Shown here one piece after another: positions 8,750 through 17,357 of a DNA stretch of 64,000 nt (its first letter is position 1; every line of letters starts with the position of its first letter). A program made the position numbers and the translations under genes. Origin of the DNA: Brevundimonas naejangsanensis (GTDB lineage: Bacteria; Pseudomonadota; Alphaproteobacteria; Caulobacterales; Caulobacteraceae); contig NZ_CP032707.1 in assembly GCF_003627995.1 (NCBI RefSeq), forward strand, positions 359,501 to 423,500, given 5' to 3'. The notes under the pieces are model-generated. The model was given only the letters and a program-made list of their open reading frames with translations, was not told where the DNA came from and did no database searches.

Positions 8750-11700
8750 ATGCAGTTCCAGCGCCTCCGGCTCGTCGGCTTCAAATCCTTCGTCGACCCG
8801 GCCGAGGTGCACATCGAGGCCGGGCTGACCGGCATCGTCGGGCCGAACGGCTGCGGCAAGTCGAACGTGCTGGAAAGCCTGCGCTGGGTCATGGGCGCCA
8901 ACTCGGCCAAGGCCATGCGCGGCCAGGGCATGGAGGACGTGATCTTCGCCGGGGCGGCGGGCCGCCCGCCGCGCAACCATGCCGAAGTCCAGCTGACCAT
9001 CGACAACGCCCAGAAGCGCGCACCCCAGCCCTTCACCGACAGCCCGATGCTGGAGGTCTCTCGCCGGATCGAGCGCGGACGCGGCTCGACCTATCGCATC
9101 AACGGCAAGGAGGTGCGGGCGCGGGACGTCCAACTGCTGTTCGCCGACGCCTCGACCGGCGCCAACAGCCCGGCGCTGGTGCGTCAGGGCCAGATCAGCG
9201 AACTGATCGCCGCCAAGCCCCAGAACCGCCGCCGCATCCTTGAAGAGGCCGGAGGCGTGGCGGGCCTGCACACCCGGCGTCATGAGGCGGAGCTGCGCTT
9301 GCGGGCGGCCGAGACCAACCTCGACCGCCTGGACGACATCGGCAAGGAGTTGGAGTCGACCCTGAACCGGCTGAAGCGCGAGGCGCGTCAGGCCGAGAAA
9401 TACAAGAAGATCTCGGCCGAGATTCGCGCCCTGCAGGCGGCCCTGCTCTACGTCCGCTGGACCGACGCCAAGGCGGCGGCCGAGACGGCGGCGGCCGAAC
9501 TGCGCGAGGCCGACCGGCTGGTGGCCGAAACGACCACGGCGGCGGCGGCGGCCCAGACCGCGGCCCTGAACGCCCAGGAGGGGCTGAAGCCCGCGCGCGA
9601 AGAAGACGCGGTCGCCACCGCCCTGCTGAACCGCGCCATCATCGAGCGCGACCGGCTGGACATGGCTGAACAGGCCGCGCGCGCCGAAGTCGATCGCCTG
9701 AAGGCCGAGGTCGCCCGCATCGAAGCCGACCGCGTGCGCGAAGACGGCATGGCCGCCGACGCCGGGCGCGAACTGGAACGGCTGGACCGCGAGCTGGAGA
9801 AGCTGAAGGCCGAGATCGCCGCCGCTCCCGAGCGCGGTCCCGAACTGGAACGCGCCCTGCTGGAGGCCGAAGACGCGCGCAAGGCCGCCGACGCCGAGGT
9901 CGAACGGTTGGCCGGAACGCTGGCCGCCGTCGAGGCCCGCGCCAACGCCGAAAGCGCCAGAAAGCGCGACGCCGAGGCCCGGTTGGCGCGGGTGAAGAGC
10001 CAGCACGAACAGGCCCGCCGTGAACGTGAGGCCCTCGGCCCGCTGGAGACGCCCGAGATCGAAACGGCACGCACGGCGCTAGAGACGGCGCAGGCCGACC
10101 TGGCCGCCGCGCGCGAGGCCGTCGAGGTTGCCGAAGCCAAACGCAGCGACATCGCCCGCGCCGAGCAGGAAGCGCGCACCGCCGCCCGCGCCGCCGAAGA
10201 CCGGCTGGGCCGCCTGCAGACCGAGGCGCGCGGCCTGGCCCAACTGCTGGTCACCGGCAAGCGCGAGCATCCCCCGGCGCTGGATCAGGTGTCGGCGGCC
10301 AAGGGCTATGAAGCCGCGCTGGCGGCGGCGCTGGGCGACGATCTGGACGCCGCGCTGGACGCCCGCGCCCCGGCGCACTGGGCGGGCGCCGACGCGTCGC
10401 CGCCCGACTGGCCGCAAGGCGTCGAGCCCCTGTCCGCCCATGTGACGGCGCCGGGTCAGTTGGCGGCGCGTCTGGCCTTCTGCGGCGTGGCCCCGCGCGG
10501 GCGGATCGCCGAACTGGCCCGCGCCCTGCCGCGCGGCGCGCGCCTGACGACGGTTGAGGGCGACCTCTATCGCTGGGACGGCTTCGTCAGCCGCGCCGAG
10601 GCGCCGCGTCCCGCCGCCGTGCGTCTGGCCCAGCGCACGCGCCTGTCGGAGCTGGAAGCCGAGATCGACCTCGGCAAGCCCGCGCTGGAGAGAGCGCAAG
10701 CCGCGCTGAAGGCGGCGGGCGACGCCTTCCGCGCCGCCGAAGAAGAGGTCAAGGCTGCGCGCCTGCGCCCCTTCACCCTGGACAAGCAGGTCGTCTCGGC
10801 GCGCGACCGGCTGGAATCCCTGATGCGCGATCAGGCCCGCAAGGAGGCCCGCGCCCAGTCGCTGGACGAGACCGTCGCCCGGCTGGACGGCGAGGTGCAG
10901 GAGGCCGAGGCCGCCTTCGCCGAGGCCAGTTCGGTGGAGTCGTCCTCCGACGTCGTGGTCGGCCTGCGTCAGGAACTGACCGAGGCGCGCGGCGGGGCCG
11001 AACGCGCCCGTCTGGCGGCGCAGGCCGCCCGCTCGACCCGCGACGAGGAGGCCCGCGACCGCGCCATGCGCGAGCAACGGCTGGGCAGCCTGACCCGCGC
11101 CCGCGAGGGCTGGGTCACGCGATCCAGCGACAGCGCCGCCCGCCTCAAGACGCTGGAGCGCGACGCCGAAAAAGCTCAAGCGGCCCTGACGAAGGCGCAG
11201 GCCGCGCCCGCCGGGTTCGCCGAACAGCGCAACGCCCTGATGGACGCCCTGGCCGAGGCGGAGAAGCGCAAGCAGGCGGCGACCGACGCCGTCGCCGTGG
11301 CCGAGGCGGGCGCTCAGGAAGCCGACCGCGCCGCGCGCGCCGCCGAAACGGCCGCCTCACACGCCCGCGAAAGCCGAGCGGGCCTTTCCGCCCGCGCCGA
11401 GGCCGCCGCCGAGAAGCTGGCCGAGAGCGCCGCCAACATCCGCGAGACGGCGCAGATGTCGCCCGAGGAACTGGGCCGGAAGCTGACCGACGACGCCATC
11501 GCCCGCCCGCCCGACGCGGCCGGAGCCGAGAGCCTGCTGTACGGGCTTGAGCGCGAGCGCGAGGCGCTGGGCGCCGTCAACCTGCGCGCCGAGGAAGAAG
11601 CCGCCGAATACGGCGACCGGCTCAGCGCCATGAAGACCGAGCGCATCGACCTGACGCAGGCGATCGCCAAACTCAGAGATGGCATCGACGAACTGAACGC

Positions 11701-12190
11701 CGAGGGCCGCGAGCGGCTGATCGCCGCCTTCGACGTCATCAACACCAACTTCAAGACCCTGTTCGAGGCCCTGTTCGGCGGCGGCCAGGCCGAGCTGAAG
11801 CTGGTCGAGAGCGACGATCCGCTGGAGGCGGGGCTGGAGATCTACGCCTGCCCGCCCGGCAAGCGGCTGTCGGTCATGAGCCTGATGAGCGGCGGCGAGC
11901 AGGCCCTGACGGCGGCGGCGTTGATCTTTGGCGTCTTCCTGGCCAATCCGGCGCCGGTCTGCGTGCTGGACGAGGTCGACGCGCCGCTGGACGACGCCAA
12001 CGTCGACCGCTTCTGCCGGATGCTGCACGAGATGCGCAGCCGCACCGACACCCGCTTCATCGTCATCACCCACAACCCGGTGACCATGAGCCGGATGGAC
12101 CGCCTGTACGGCGTCACCATGCCCGAGCGCGGCATGAGCCAGCTGGTCAGCGTCGACCTGCAACAGGCCGAAGAGATCGTCACGGCGTGA
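8750..12190 (+). CDS. smc: Chromosome partition protein SMC
   Basis: The ATPase core of the SMC-ScpAB condensin, which compacts and segregates the chromosome. The 1146-aa protein has Walker A GPNGCGKS (residues 31-38), long alanine- and glutamate-rich coiled coils (about 165-495 and 660-930) and a hinge (about 500-640). The C-terminal head has the signature [14 protein letters not shown] (about 1045) and Walker [14 protein letters not shown]. Length fits the family. It starts 10 bases after the third DsbA-like gene and is followed at once by a family A repeat. scpA and scpB are not in this window. Confidence 0.97.
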   Translation: MQFQRLRLVGFKSFVDPAEVHIEAGLTGIVGPNGCGKSNVLESLRWVMGANSAKAMRGQGMEDVIFAGAAGRPPRNHAEVQLTIDNAQKRAPQPFTDSPMLEVSRRIERGRGSTYRINGKEVRARDVQLLFADASTGANSPALVRQGQISELIAAKPQNRRRILEEAGGVAGLHTRRHEAELRLRAAETNLDRLDDIGKELESTLNRLKREARQAEKYKKISAEIRALQAALLYVRWTDAKAAAETAAAELREADRLVAETTTAAAAAQTAALNAQEGLKPAREEDAVATALLNRAIIERDRLDMAEQAARAEVDRLKAEVARIEADRVREDGMAADAGRELERLDRELEKLKAEIAAAPERGPELERALLEAEDARKAADAEVERLAGTLAAVEARANAESARKRDAEARLARVKSQHEQARREREALGPLETPEIETARTALETAQADLAAAREAVEVAEAKRSDIARAEQEARTAARAAEDRLGRLQTEARGLAQLLVTGKREHPPALDQVSAAKGYEAALAAALGDDLDAALDARAPAHWAGADASPPDWPQGVEPLSAHVTAPGQLAARLAFCGVAPRGRIAELARALPRGARLTTVEGDLYRWDGFVSRAEAPRPAAVRLAQRTRLSELEAEIDLGKPALERAQAALKAAGDAFRAAEEEVKAARLRPFTLDKQVVSARDRLESLMRDQARKEARAQSLDETVARLDGEVQEAEAAFAEASSVESSSDVVVGLRQELTEARGGAERARLAAQAARSTRDEEARDRAMREQRLGSLTRAREGWVTRSSDSAARLKTLERDAEKAQAALTKAQAAPAGFAEQRNALMDALAEAEKRKQAATDAVAVAEAGAQEADRAARAAETAASHARESRAGLSARAEAAAEKLAESAANIRETAQMSPEELGRKLTDDAIARPPDAAGAESLLYGLEREREALGAVNLRAEEEAAEYGDRLSAMKTERIDLTQAIAKLRDGIDELNAEGRERLIAAFDVINTNFKTLFEALFGGGQAELKLVESDDPLEAGLEIYACPPGKRLSVMSLMSGGEQALTAAALIFGVFLANPAPVCVLDEVDAPLDDANVDRFCRMLHEMRSRTDTRFIVITHNPVTMSRMDRLYGVTMPERGMSQLVSVDLQQAEEIVTA

Positions 12191-12195
12191 TCTCT

Positions 12196-12322
12196 TTTCC
12201 TCCCCACTGCGTGGGGAGGGGGACCACGAAGTGGTGGAGGGGCTTACGGCGGCGGAACCAAGCAGCCCCTCCGTCTCGTCGGCTGCGCCGCCGATCCACC
12301 TCCCCATGGAATGGGGAGGAAA
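12196..12322. repeat. Palindromic intergenic repeat, family A (copy 2, inverted)
   Basis: Inverted copy of the element at 1234-1357, with CCTCCCCA/TGGGGAGG hairpins at both ends (about 12199-12219 and 12299-12320). The shared inner stretch reads as the reverse complement (TCGGCTGCGCCGCCGATCC). It sits between the convergent smc and GT26 genes and could form the transcript end of either. It leaves almost no other sequence in the gap. Confidence 0.85.
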
Positions 12323-12325
12323 AAG

Positions 12326-13183
12326 TCAGCCCCTGCGCTTTCTCGCCGCGCCCACATCGGCCAGGGCCGGGCCGATCAGGAACCACGGCTCGACGCAGTA
12401 GCGGGTGAACAGCCGCTTCGGATCAGCGAACAGGCGGAACAGCCACTCCACGCCCAGCCGCCCCATCCAGCGCGGCGCGGCCTTCTGAACGCCCGCCTCA
12501 TAGTCGAAGGCGGCGCCGACCGGCAGGATCGGAACCGGCGGCAGGGACGCCAGATTGTCGGCGATCCACAGCTCCTGACGCGGCATGCCCATGCCAACGA
12601 ACAGCACGTCCGGGGCGAAATCCCTGACCGCCGCCAGTACCGCCGTATTGCTTGCCGAGCCCGGCGTCGCGTCGAAATAGCCGCTGAGCCCCTGCACCGC
12701 CGTGTTCGAATAGCGCGCCGCCAGCCGCCGCGCCGCCTCCTCGGCCACGCCGTCGGCGCCGCCGACATAGAGGACGCGCCAGCCCTGGCGGTCGGCCAGG
12801 CTCCAGAAATGGTCGCGCCAGTCCAGATAGGTGCAGCGGTGCTGCGGCCGCGCCGGATGGCCCAGCAGACGAGCGAAATGGATCAGCGGCGTCGAGTCCA
12901 GCTCGATCAGGTCAGCCGCGTCATACAGGCGGCGCATCCCCGGCGTGCGCCGGATCAGGTAGAGGCTGTGCAGATTGTGGTTGGCGACCACGCTCTGGAC
13001 GCCCGCCTCGACGCAGCGCTCGACGTGCAGCAGCATCTCTTCGGGCCGCACCAGGTCGACCGGTTCGCCCAGCAGGGTGATCCGCTCCTCGGGCCGACGC
13101 GCCTGGCGAAACGGCGCGCGGGCGCGGCCGCGCCGGTCGGGCGGCGGACCGGAGGGGTCGAAACCGGAAGGCGCGTGATACAT
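12326..13183 (-). CDS. WecG/TagA/CpsF family glycosyltransferase (GT26)
   Basis: A 285-aa GT26 enzyme, which in this family adds the second sugar to a lipid-linked polysaccharide precursor at the cytoplasmic membrane. Conserved stretches seen are VVANHNLHSLYLIRRTP, LIELDSTPLIHFARLLG, VLYVGGADGVAEEAARRL and VLFVGMGMPRQELWI, followed by PVGAAFDYEAGVQKAAPRWM and EWLFRLFADPKRLFTRY near the C-terminus. Caulobacter HfsJ, a holdfast enzyme, belongs to this family, but the neighbours here are not holdfast genes, so I do not name it. The first 35 residues are proline- and arginine-rich and poorly conserved. Convergent with smc. Confidence 0.88.
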   Translation of the reverse strand: MYHAPSGFDPSGPPPDRRGRARAPFRQARRPEERITLLGEPVDLVRPEEMLLHVERCVEAGVQSVVANHNLHSLYLIRRTPGMRRLYDAADLIELDSTPLIHFARLLGHPARPQHRCTYLDWRDHFWSLADRQGWRVLYVGGADGVAEEAARRLAARYSNTAVQGLSGYFDATPGSASNTAVLAAVRDFAPDVLFVGMGMPRQELWIADNLASLPPVPILPVGAAFDYEAGVQKAAPRWMGRLGVEWLFRLFADPKRLFTRYCVEPWFLIGPALADVGAARKRRG

Positions 13184-13269
13184 GGGCCCTGTCTAGCGCG
13201 GCCGTTTCAACGGCGGGTATGCGGACAGGGTTAACCGCAACCGGCCGCCGGGTCATGTAGAGGACCGTC

Positions 13270-13731
13270 ATGTCGATCACCCCCGTCCTGCTGTCGGTCG
13301 CCCTGGCGACCGTCGGCCCGTCCCTGTCCGAAGAGGCCCCGACCATGGAACTGGCCCTGACCGGCGTCGGTCGGTTCGCGGTCTTCGCCGACCTGGCCTC
13401 GATCACGCCGGACGGCGACGGGGTGCGGATGCGGTCGCTGCAGGTCAGCGAGGAGGACATGATGATCGGCGGCGCGGCCTATGCCGGCGGCTGGTCCTGG
13501 TGGCGGTTCGACTGCGAGGCTGGCACGGCGGATCGGCTGGACTTCGCCTCCCTGCGCGGCGATGGCGTCGAAGGGCCGATCACGCCCGAAACCGCCCCGC
13601 CCTATCCTTTCGCGCCGGGCGGGGACGCGGCGGAACTGGCGGACGTCGCCTGCGGCCGGGTCGCGCCGCTGGTCGAAGCGGCCACGGCCGCCGAGGCGGT
13701 GCGGGTCGGCCGGGCGCGGATGCGGGACTAG
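13270..13731 (+). CDS. Small exported protein of unknown function
   Basis: A 153-aa protein with a weak N-terminal signal-like stretch (MSITPVLLSVALATVGPSLS). The body has the rhythm of surface-adhesin E-like domains: a strand FAVFADLASITPDGDGVRM, a middle tryptophan-rich turn (GGWSWWRFDCE) and a final DVACG. I am not certain of this family. The two cysteines could form a disulfide if exported. It is convergent with the MscS gene, with 3 bases between the stops, and divergent from the GT26 gene. No function is assigned. Confidence 0.6.
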   Translation: MSITPVLLSVALATVGPSLSEEAPTMELALTGVGRFAVFADLASITPDGDGVRMRSLQVSEEDMMIGGAAYAGGWSWWRFDCEAGTADRLDFASLRGDGVEGPITPETAPPYPFAPGGDAAELADVACGRVAPLVEAATAAEAVRVGRARMRD

Positions 13732-13734
13732 CCC

Positions 13735-14859
13735 CTAGTCCTGCTCGATCCGGCGAGGCGGCCCGCGCCGCTCCCGATCCAGCTCCAGCCGGTCGCGCGG
13801 CAGGGCCTCGGGGCACTCATCGCGCATGAAGGCCAGCATCTTCTCGCGCACCTCGGCGCGCAGGTCGAAGGCGGTCGAGGCGTTGCGCGCGCTGGTCAGG
13901 CAACGGATCTGAGCGACGCGCTCGGTCACGTCGGTGACGTGCAGGGCCACCACGTCGCCGTCCCAGTGCGGCGAGGCGTGGGCGATCTGCTCCAGCTTGA
14001 TCCGCAGCCGGTCGATGGGCGCTTCGTAGTCGACATAGAGGAAGGCTACGCCGATCAGGCGCGAGTCCTCGCGCGTCCAGTTCTGGAACGGCCTCTGGAT
14101 GAAGTAGGTCAGCGGCAGGACCATGCGTCGCCAGTCCCACAGCTTGACCACGACATAGGTCGAGGTGATCTCCTCGACCCGGCCCCACTCGCCCTCGACG
14201 ATGACGGCGTCGTCCAGCCGGATCGGCTGGGAGGTGGCGATCTGGATGCCCGCGATCAGATTGGTCAGGAAGGGCTGCAGCGCCAGGCCGGCGACGATGC
14301 CTACCACCCCCGCCGAGGCCAGCAGCGACAGCCCCCACTGCTTGACGCCGGGAATGGTCAGCAACGCCAGCCCCAGGGTGATCAGGCCGATCAGGATGGC
14401 GGCCACCCGCTGCAGGATGCGCGTCTGGGTGACGTGCTTGCGGGCGTGGAGGTTGTCCTCCGCCTCCATGTTGAACTTCTTCAGGTGGACGATGGCGCCC
14501 ATGTCCACCGCCCCGGCCAGCATCCAGCCGCACACCAGGATGAAGCCGAACAGCAGGCTGCGGCGGATGAACAGCGACGGATCGGGGTCCAGCGGCGACA
14601 CGGTGACCGCCAGGGCCAGGGCGATGATCATCACCGCGATGCGCACCTTGAGCCGGGCGCGGTTCAGCATCCCCTTCCAGAACTCGTCGCGATTGCGCAC
14701 GGCCAGCTTCAGCAGGGCGAAGACGACCTGGTTCGCCGCCCAGCCGATGAAGACGAAGACGACGGTGATGATCGAGATCACCGCCCATTCCGGCAGCCAG
14801 TGGAACTGGCGCCACAGGGCGAAGACGGAGTTGGTCAGGTCGACGACGAACTGGGGCAT
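13735..14859 (-). CDS. MscS-family mechanosensitive ion channel
   Basis: An inner-membrane tension-gated channel that releases solutes on hypo-osmotic shock. In the 374-aa protein, TM segments appear at about 20-45, 70-90, 95-120 and 145-170. The glycine/alanine-rich pore helix and the start of the MscS beta domain follow (LLASAGVVGIVAGLALQPFL, then IQIATSQPIRLDDAVIVEGEWGRVEEI). The C-terminal tail is arginine-rich. It lies on the same strand as, and directly after, murG, where Caulobacter-type dcw clusters would be expected to continue with murC. It may or may not share a transcript with murG; a hairpin repeat separates them. Confidence 0.88.
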   Translation of the reverse strand: MPQFVVDLTNSVFALWRQFHWLPEWAVISIITVVFVFIGWAANQVVFALLKLAVRNRDEFWKGMLNRARLKVRIAVMIIALALAVTVSPLDPDPSLFIRRSLLFGFILVCGWMLAGAVDMGAIVHLKKFNMEAEDNLHARKHVTQTRILQRVAAILIGLITLGLALLTIPGVKQWGLSLLASAGVVGIVAGLALQPFLTNLIAGIQIATSQPIRLDDAVIVEGEWGRVEEITSTYVVVKLWDWRRMVLPLTYFIQRPFQNWTREDSRLIGVAFLYVDYEAPIDRLRIKLEQIAHASPHWDGDVVALHVTDVTERVAQIRCLTSARNASTAFDLRAEVREKMLAFMRDECPEALPRDRLELDRERRGPPRRIEQD

Positions 14860-14901
14860 GGGCGGAGGTTAGACGGCGCGAACGGCCACGTCATCCCGCA
14901 T

Positions 14902-14923
14902 CCCTCTCCCGGTGGGAGAGGGT
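14902..14923. repeat. Short family B arm (CTCTCCC hairpin) at murG 3' end
   Basis: A CCCTCTCCC-n-GGGAGAGGG palindrome abutting the murG stop codon. It matches the end arms of the family B repeats. It is well placed to act as an RNA 3' hairpin for the dcw transcript, but no U-run follows, so it is not a standard terminator. Confidence 0.8.
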
Positions 14924-16015
14924 TCAGGAGGCCGCCTCGACCAAATCGGCCAGCCGCTGCGCCGCGTCGGGGATCGCCACCGACCGCGCCGCCGCCGACA
15001 TCGCCGCCAGCGTCGCCGGGTCCGCCAGCATCTCCTCCAGCGCCGCCGTCAGGCTCTCGACCGTCAGGTCGTCCTCGGCGATCACCCGCGCCGCCCCGGC
15101 GTCGGACAGGGCGCGGGCGTTCAGGGTCTGGTGGTCGTCCATGGCGATCTTAAGCGGGATCAGCACCGACGGCAGGGCCGCCACCGCCAGCTCCGAACAG
15201 GTCGAGGCCCCGGCCCGGCCGATGACCAGGTGCGCCTTCGACAGGCGTTCGGCCATGTCGCGGAAGAAGGGCGCCACCTCGGCCTCGATCCCGGCGTCGA
15301 GATAGATCTGGCGCGCGCTCTCCAGCGTCTCGGGGCGCGACTGCTGCTGCACCTTCAGCCGGTCGCGGATCGCCTCGGGCAGGGCCGCCAGGGCGCGCGG
15401 CGCGGTCTCGGACAGGATGCGGGCGCCCTGGCTGCCGCCGGTGACCAGCACATGGATCGGGCCGTCGGCGCTGGGCGCGGCGTAGGCCCGGTCGAACAGG
15501 GCGCGGATGTCCGGGCGCACCGGATTGCCGACGACCTTGGCTCGCGCCTTCACCTTGTCCGAGGCGCGCCCCAGCGTCGGAAAGGCCGAGGCCACCGTCC
15601 CCACGCTGGACGCCAGGAAGCGGTTGGTGCGGCCCAGGACCGCGTTCTGCTCATGGATCAGGGTGGGGCGGCGCGTCGCCACGGCGGCGACCAGGGCCGG
15701 CGCCGACGGATAGCCGCCGAAGCCCACCACCACGTCCGCCCCGATACGGTCGAACGCGGCCTTGGCCTGGCCCACGCCCTTGAGGATGGCCACGCCCGCC
15801 TTCAGCAGGCCGATCGGCCCCGAGCCCGTCGCCGCGTCCAGCGCCAGACGCTCCTCGGCCGGAAAGGCGTGGGCGTATTGCTCGCCGCGCCGGTCGGTGG
15901 CCAGCACCACGCGCCAGCCGCGCGCCGACAGCTCGCGCGCCAGGGCCTCGGCGGGGAACATATGGCCGCCGGTGCCCCCGGCGGCGACGACGCAGACCTT
16001 GGTCTTGGCGGTCAT
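14924..16015 (-). CDS. murG: UDP-GlcNAc:lipid I N-acetylglucosaminyltransferase
   Basis: Adds GlcNAc to lipid I to make lipid II on the cytoplasmic face of the membrane. The 363-aa GT28 enzyme has the N-terminal glycine loop AAGGTGGHMFPAEALA (GGTGGH at 13-18), the second glycine motif VTGGSQGAR and the nucleotide-binding segment VIGRAGASTCSELA. I place the start at the ATG at 16015 because a GAGGTG Shine-Dalgarno sequence lies just before it; a GTG at 16021 overlaps that site and is less likely. It is separated from ftsW by 160 bases holding a family E repeat, the only large gap in the dcw run. Confidence 0.95.
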   Translation of the reverse strand: MTAKTKVCVVAAGGTGGHMFPAEALARELSARGWRVVLATDRRGEQYAHAFPAEERLALDAATGSGPIGLLKAGVAILKGVGQAKAAFDRIGADVVVGFGGYPSAPALVAAVATRRPTLIHEQNAVLGRTNRFLASSVGTVASAFPTLGRASDKVKARAKVVGNPVRPDIRALFDRAYAAPSADGPIHVLVTGGSQGARILSETAPRALAALPEAIRDRLKVQQQSRPETLESARQIYLDAGIEAEVAPFFRDMAERLSKAHLVIGRAGASTCSELAVAALPSVLIPLKIAMDDHQTLNARALSDAGAARVIAEDDLTVESLTAALEEMLADPATLAAMSAAARSVAIPDAAQRLADLVEAAS

Positions 16016-16072
16016 GAACACCTCAATCTGTTGGCCGCCCCCTTAGAGACGAGCCCAGCCGCACGCTCAACC

Positions 16073-16165
16073 GTCATCCCGGCCGCAGCGCAGCGAAGAG
16101 CCGGGACCGCCCAAGGCGCGGCGTTTTCAGCGGTCCCGGATAGCCCTGCGGGCTTCCGGGATGAC
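16073..16165. repeat. Nested palindromic repeat, family E (GTCATCCCGG)
   Basis: The outer inverted arms GTCATCCCGG (16073-16082) and CCGGGATGAC (16156-16165) enclose a second perfect pair, CCGGGACCGC (16101-16110) and GCGGTCCCGG (16130-16139). It lies between ftsW and murG within the dcw cluster. It probably forms a cruciform or double hairpin. Related elements are common between genes in alphaproteobacteria. Confidence 0.85.
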
Positions 16166-16175
16166 AGGGAGCGGA

Positions 16176-17357
16176 TCACGGCAGCAGGCGGCGACGCGGG
16201 GCGACGTTGGAGCCCAGTTCATAGGCCCCCGGCCGGCGCCGGGTCAGGGCCAGGGCGAACCCCATGGTCAGCCCCATGGCCATCATGGACGAGCCGCCAT
16301 AGCTGATGAAAGGCAGGGTCATTCCCTTGGTCGGGATCAGGTTCAGGTTCACGGCGATGTTGATGCAGGCCTGCAGCCCGATCAGCATGAACAGCCCCGC
16401 CGCCGCCGTCTGCTCGAACGAGTCGTTCAGCTTCATCGCCTTCCTCATCCCGCGGATGACGATGAAGGCGTAGAGGCCGATCATGATCAGCGACAGGACC
16501 AGGCCGAACTCCTCGGCCCCGACGGAATAGATGAAGTCGGTGTGCAGGTCGGGCACGTGGCGCTTCATCACGCCTTCGCCGATGCCGCGCCCGACCAGCC
16601 CTCCGGCGCGGATGGCCTCCGACGCGCGGTCGATCTGGTGGGTGTCGGTGGTCTCGGGCGACAGGAAGCGGCTCAGGCGGTCGCGCATGTGGCTGAACAT
16701 GAAATAGAGCGACACCACCCCGCCCGCGCCCGCCGCCGCCAGGGCCGCGACCCATTTCAGCGGCACCCCGGCCATGAAGAAGACGGCCATGAAGGTGGTG
16801 GTGATCAGAAGGGTCTGGCCGATGTCCGGCTGGATCAGCAGGAGGCCCACCGTCAGCGCCCACAGGCCGAAGGCGATGCTGACGCCCGGCACGCCCTCCC
16901 CCTTCTGGGCCTCGGCGAACATCCAGGCCGCGAAGACGATCAGGCCGGGCTTGGCGAACTCGGACGGCTGCAGGCTGAACGGCCCCAGGTTCACCCAGCG
17001 CGCCGCCCCCTTCACCGTGTCGCCGATGAAGGGCAGGGCCGCCATGACGACGATGGCGCAGCCCAGCGCCAGCACCGCGATGCGTCGCACCCCGCGCGGC
17101 GACAGCAGCGACGCCCCCAGCATCAAAGCGCCGCCCATGGTCGCCCACACCAGCATCCGCCAGGAATAGTGGAAGGGATCGGTGATCGACTCATCCGCCA
17201 GGATGGCCGCCGGGCTGGAGGCGAAGCTCAGCGCCACGCCCAGGGCGACCAGCGTCAGCGCCGCGCCCAGCAGGCCGCGATCCACCGTCCAGAACCAGCG
17301 CGCGATCAGACTCTGATCGTTGCGGGAAAAGGGATGGCTGTAGCTGTTGTGCGTCAT
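16176..17357 (-). CDS. ftsW: Peptidoglycan glycosyltransferase FtsW (SEDS family)
   Basis: The SEDS polymerase that, with FtsI, builds septal peptidoglycan. The 393-aa protein has about ten predicted TM segments. The conserved GAARWVNLGPFSLQPSEFAK (periplasmic catalytic region entry), LLIQPDIGQT and the C-terminal PTKGMTLPFISYGGSSM are all present. The start overlaps the murD stop by 4 bases, so translation is probably coupled. The C-terminus (RRRPGAYELGSNVAPRRRLLP) is basic and cytoplasmic. FtsW rather than RodA is indicated by the position in the dcw cluster. Confidence 0.95.
   Translation of the reverse strand: MTHNSYSHPFSRNDQSLIARWFWTVDRGLLGAALTLVALGVALSFASSPAAILADESITDPFHYSWRMLVWATMGGALMLGASLLSPRGVRRIAVLALGCAIVVMAALPFIGDTVKGAARWVNLGPFSLQPSEFAKPGLIVFAAWMFAEAQKGEGVPGVSIAFGLWALTVGLLLIQPDIGQTLLITTTFMAVFFMAGVPLKWVAALAAAGAGGVVSLYFMFSHMRDRLSRFLSPETTDTHQIDRASEAIRAGGLVGRGIGEGVMKRHVPDLHTDFIYSVGAEEFGLVLSLIMIGLYAFIVIRGMRKAMKLNDSFEQTAAAGLFMLIGLQACINIAVNLNLIPTKGMTLPFISYGGSSMMAMGLTMGFALALTRRRPGAYELGSNVAPRRRLLP

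Noticed and set aside
13231..13245. CtrA site upstream of the 13270 gene
   Set aside because: Only one TTAACC half-site is present and the second half does not follow at 7-base spacing.
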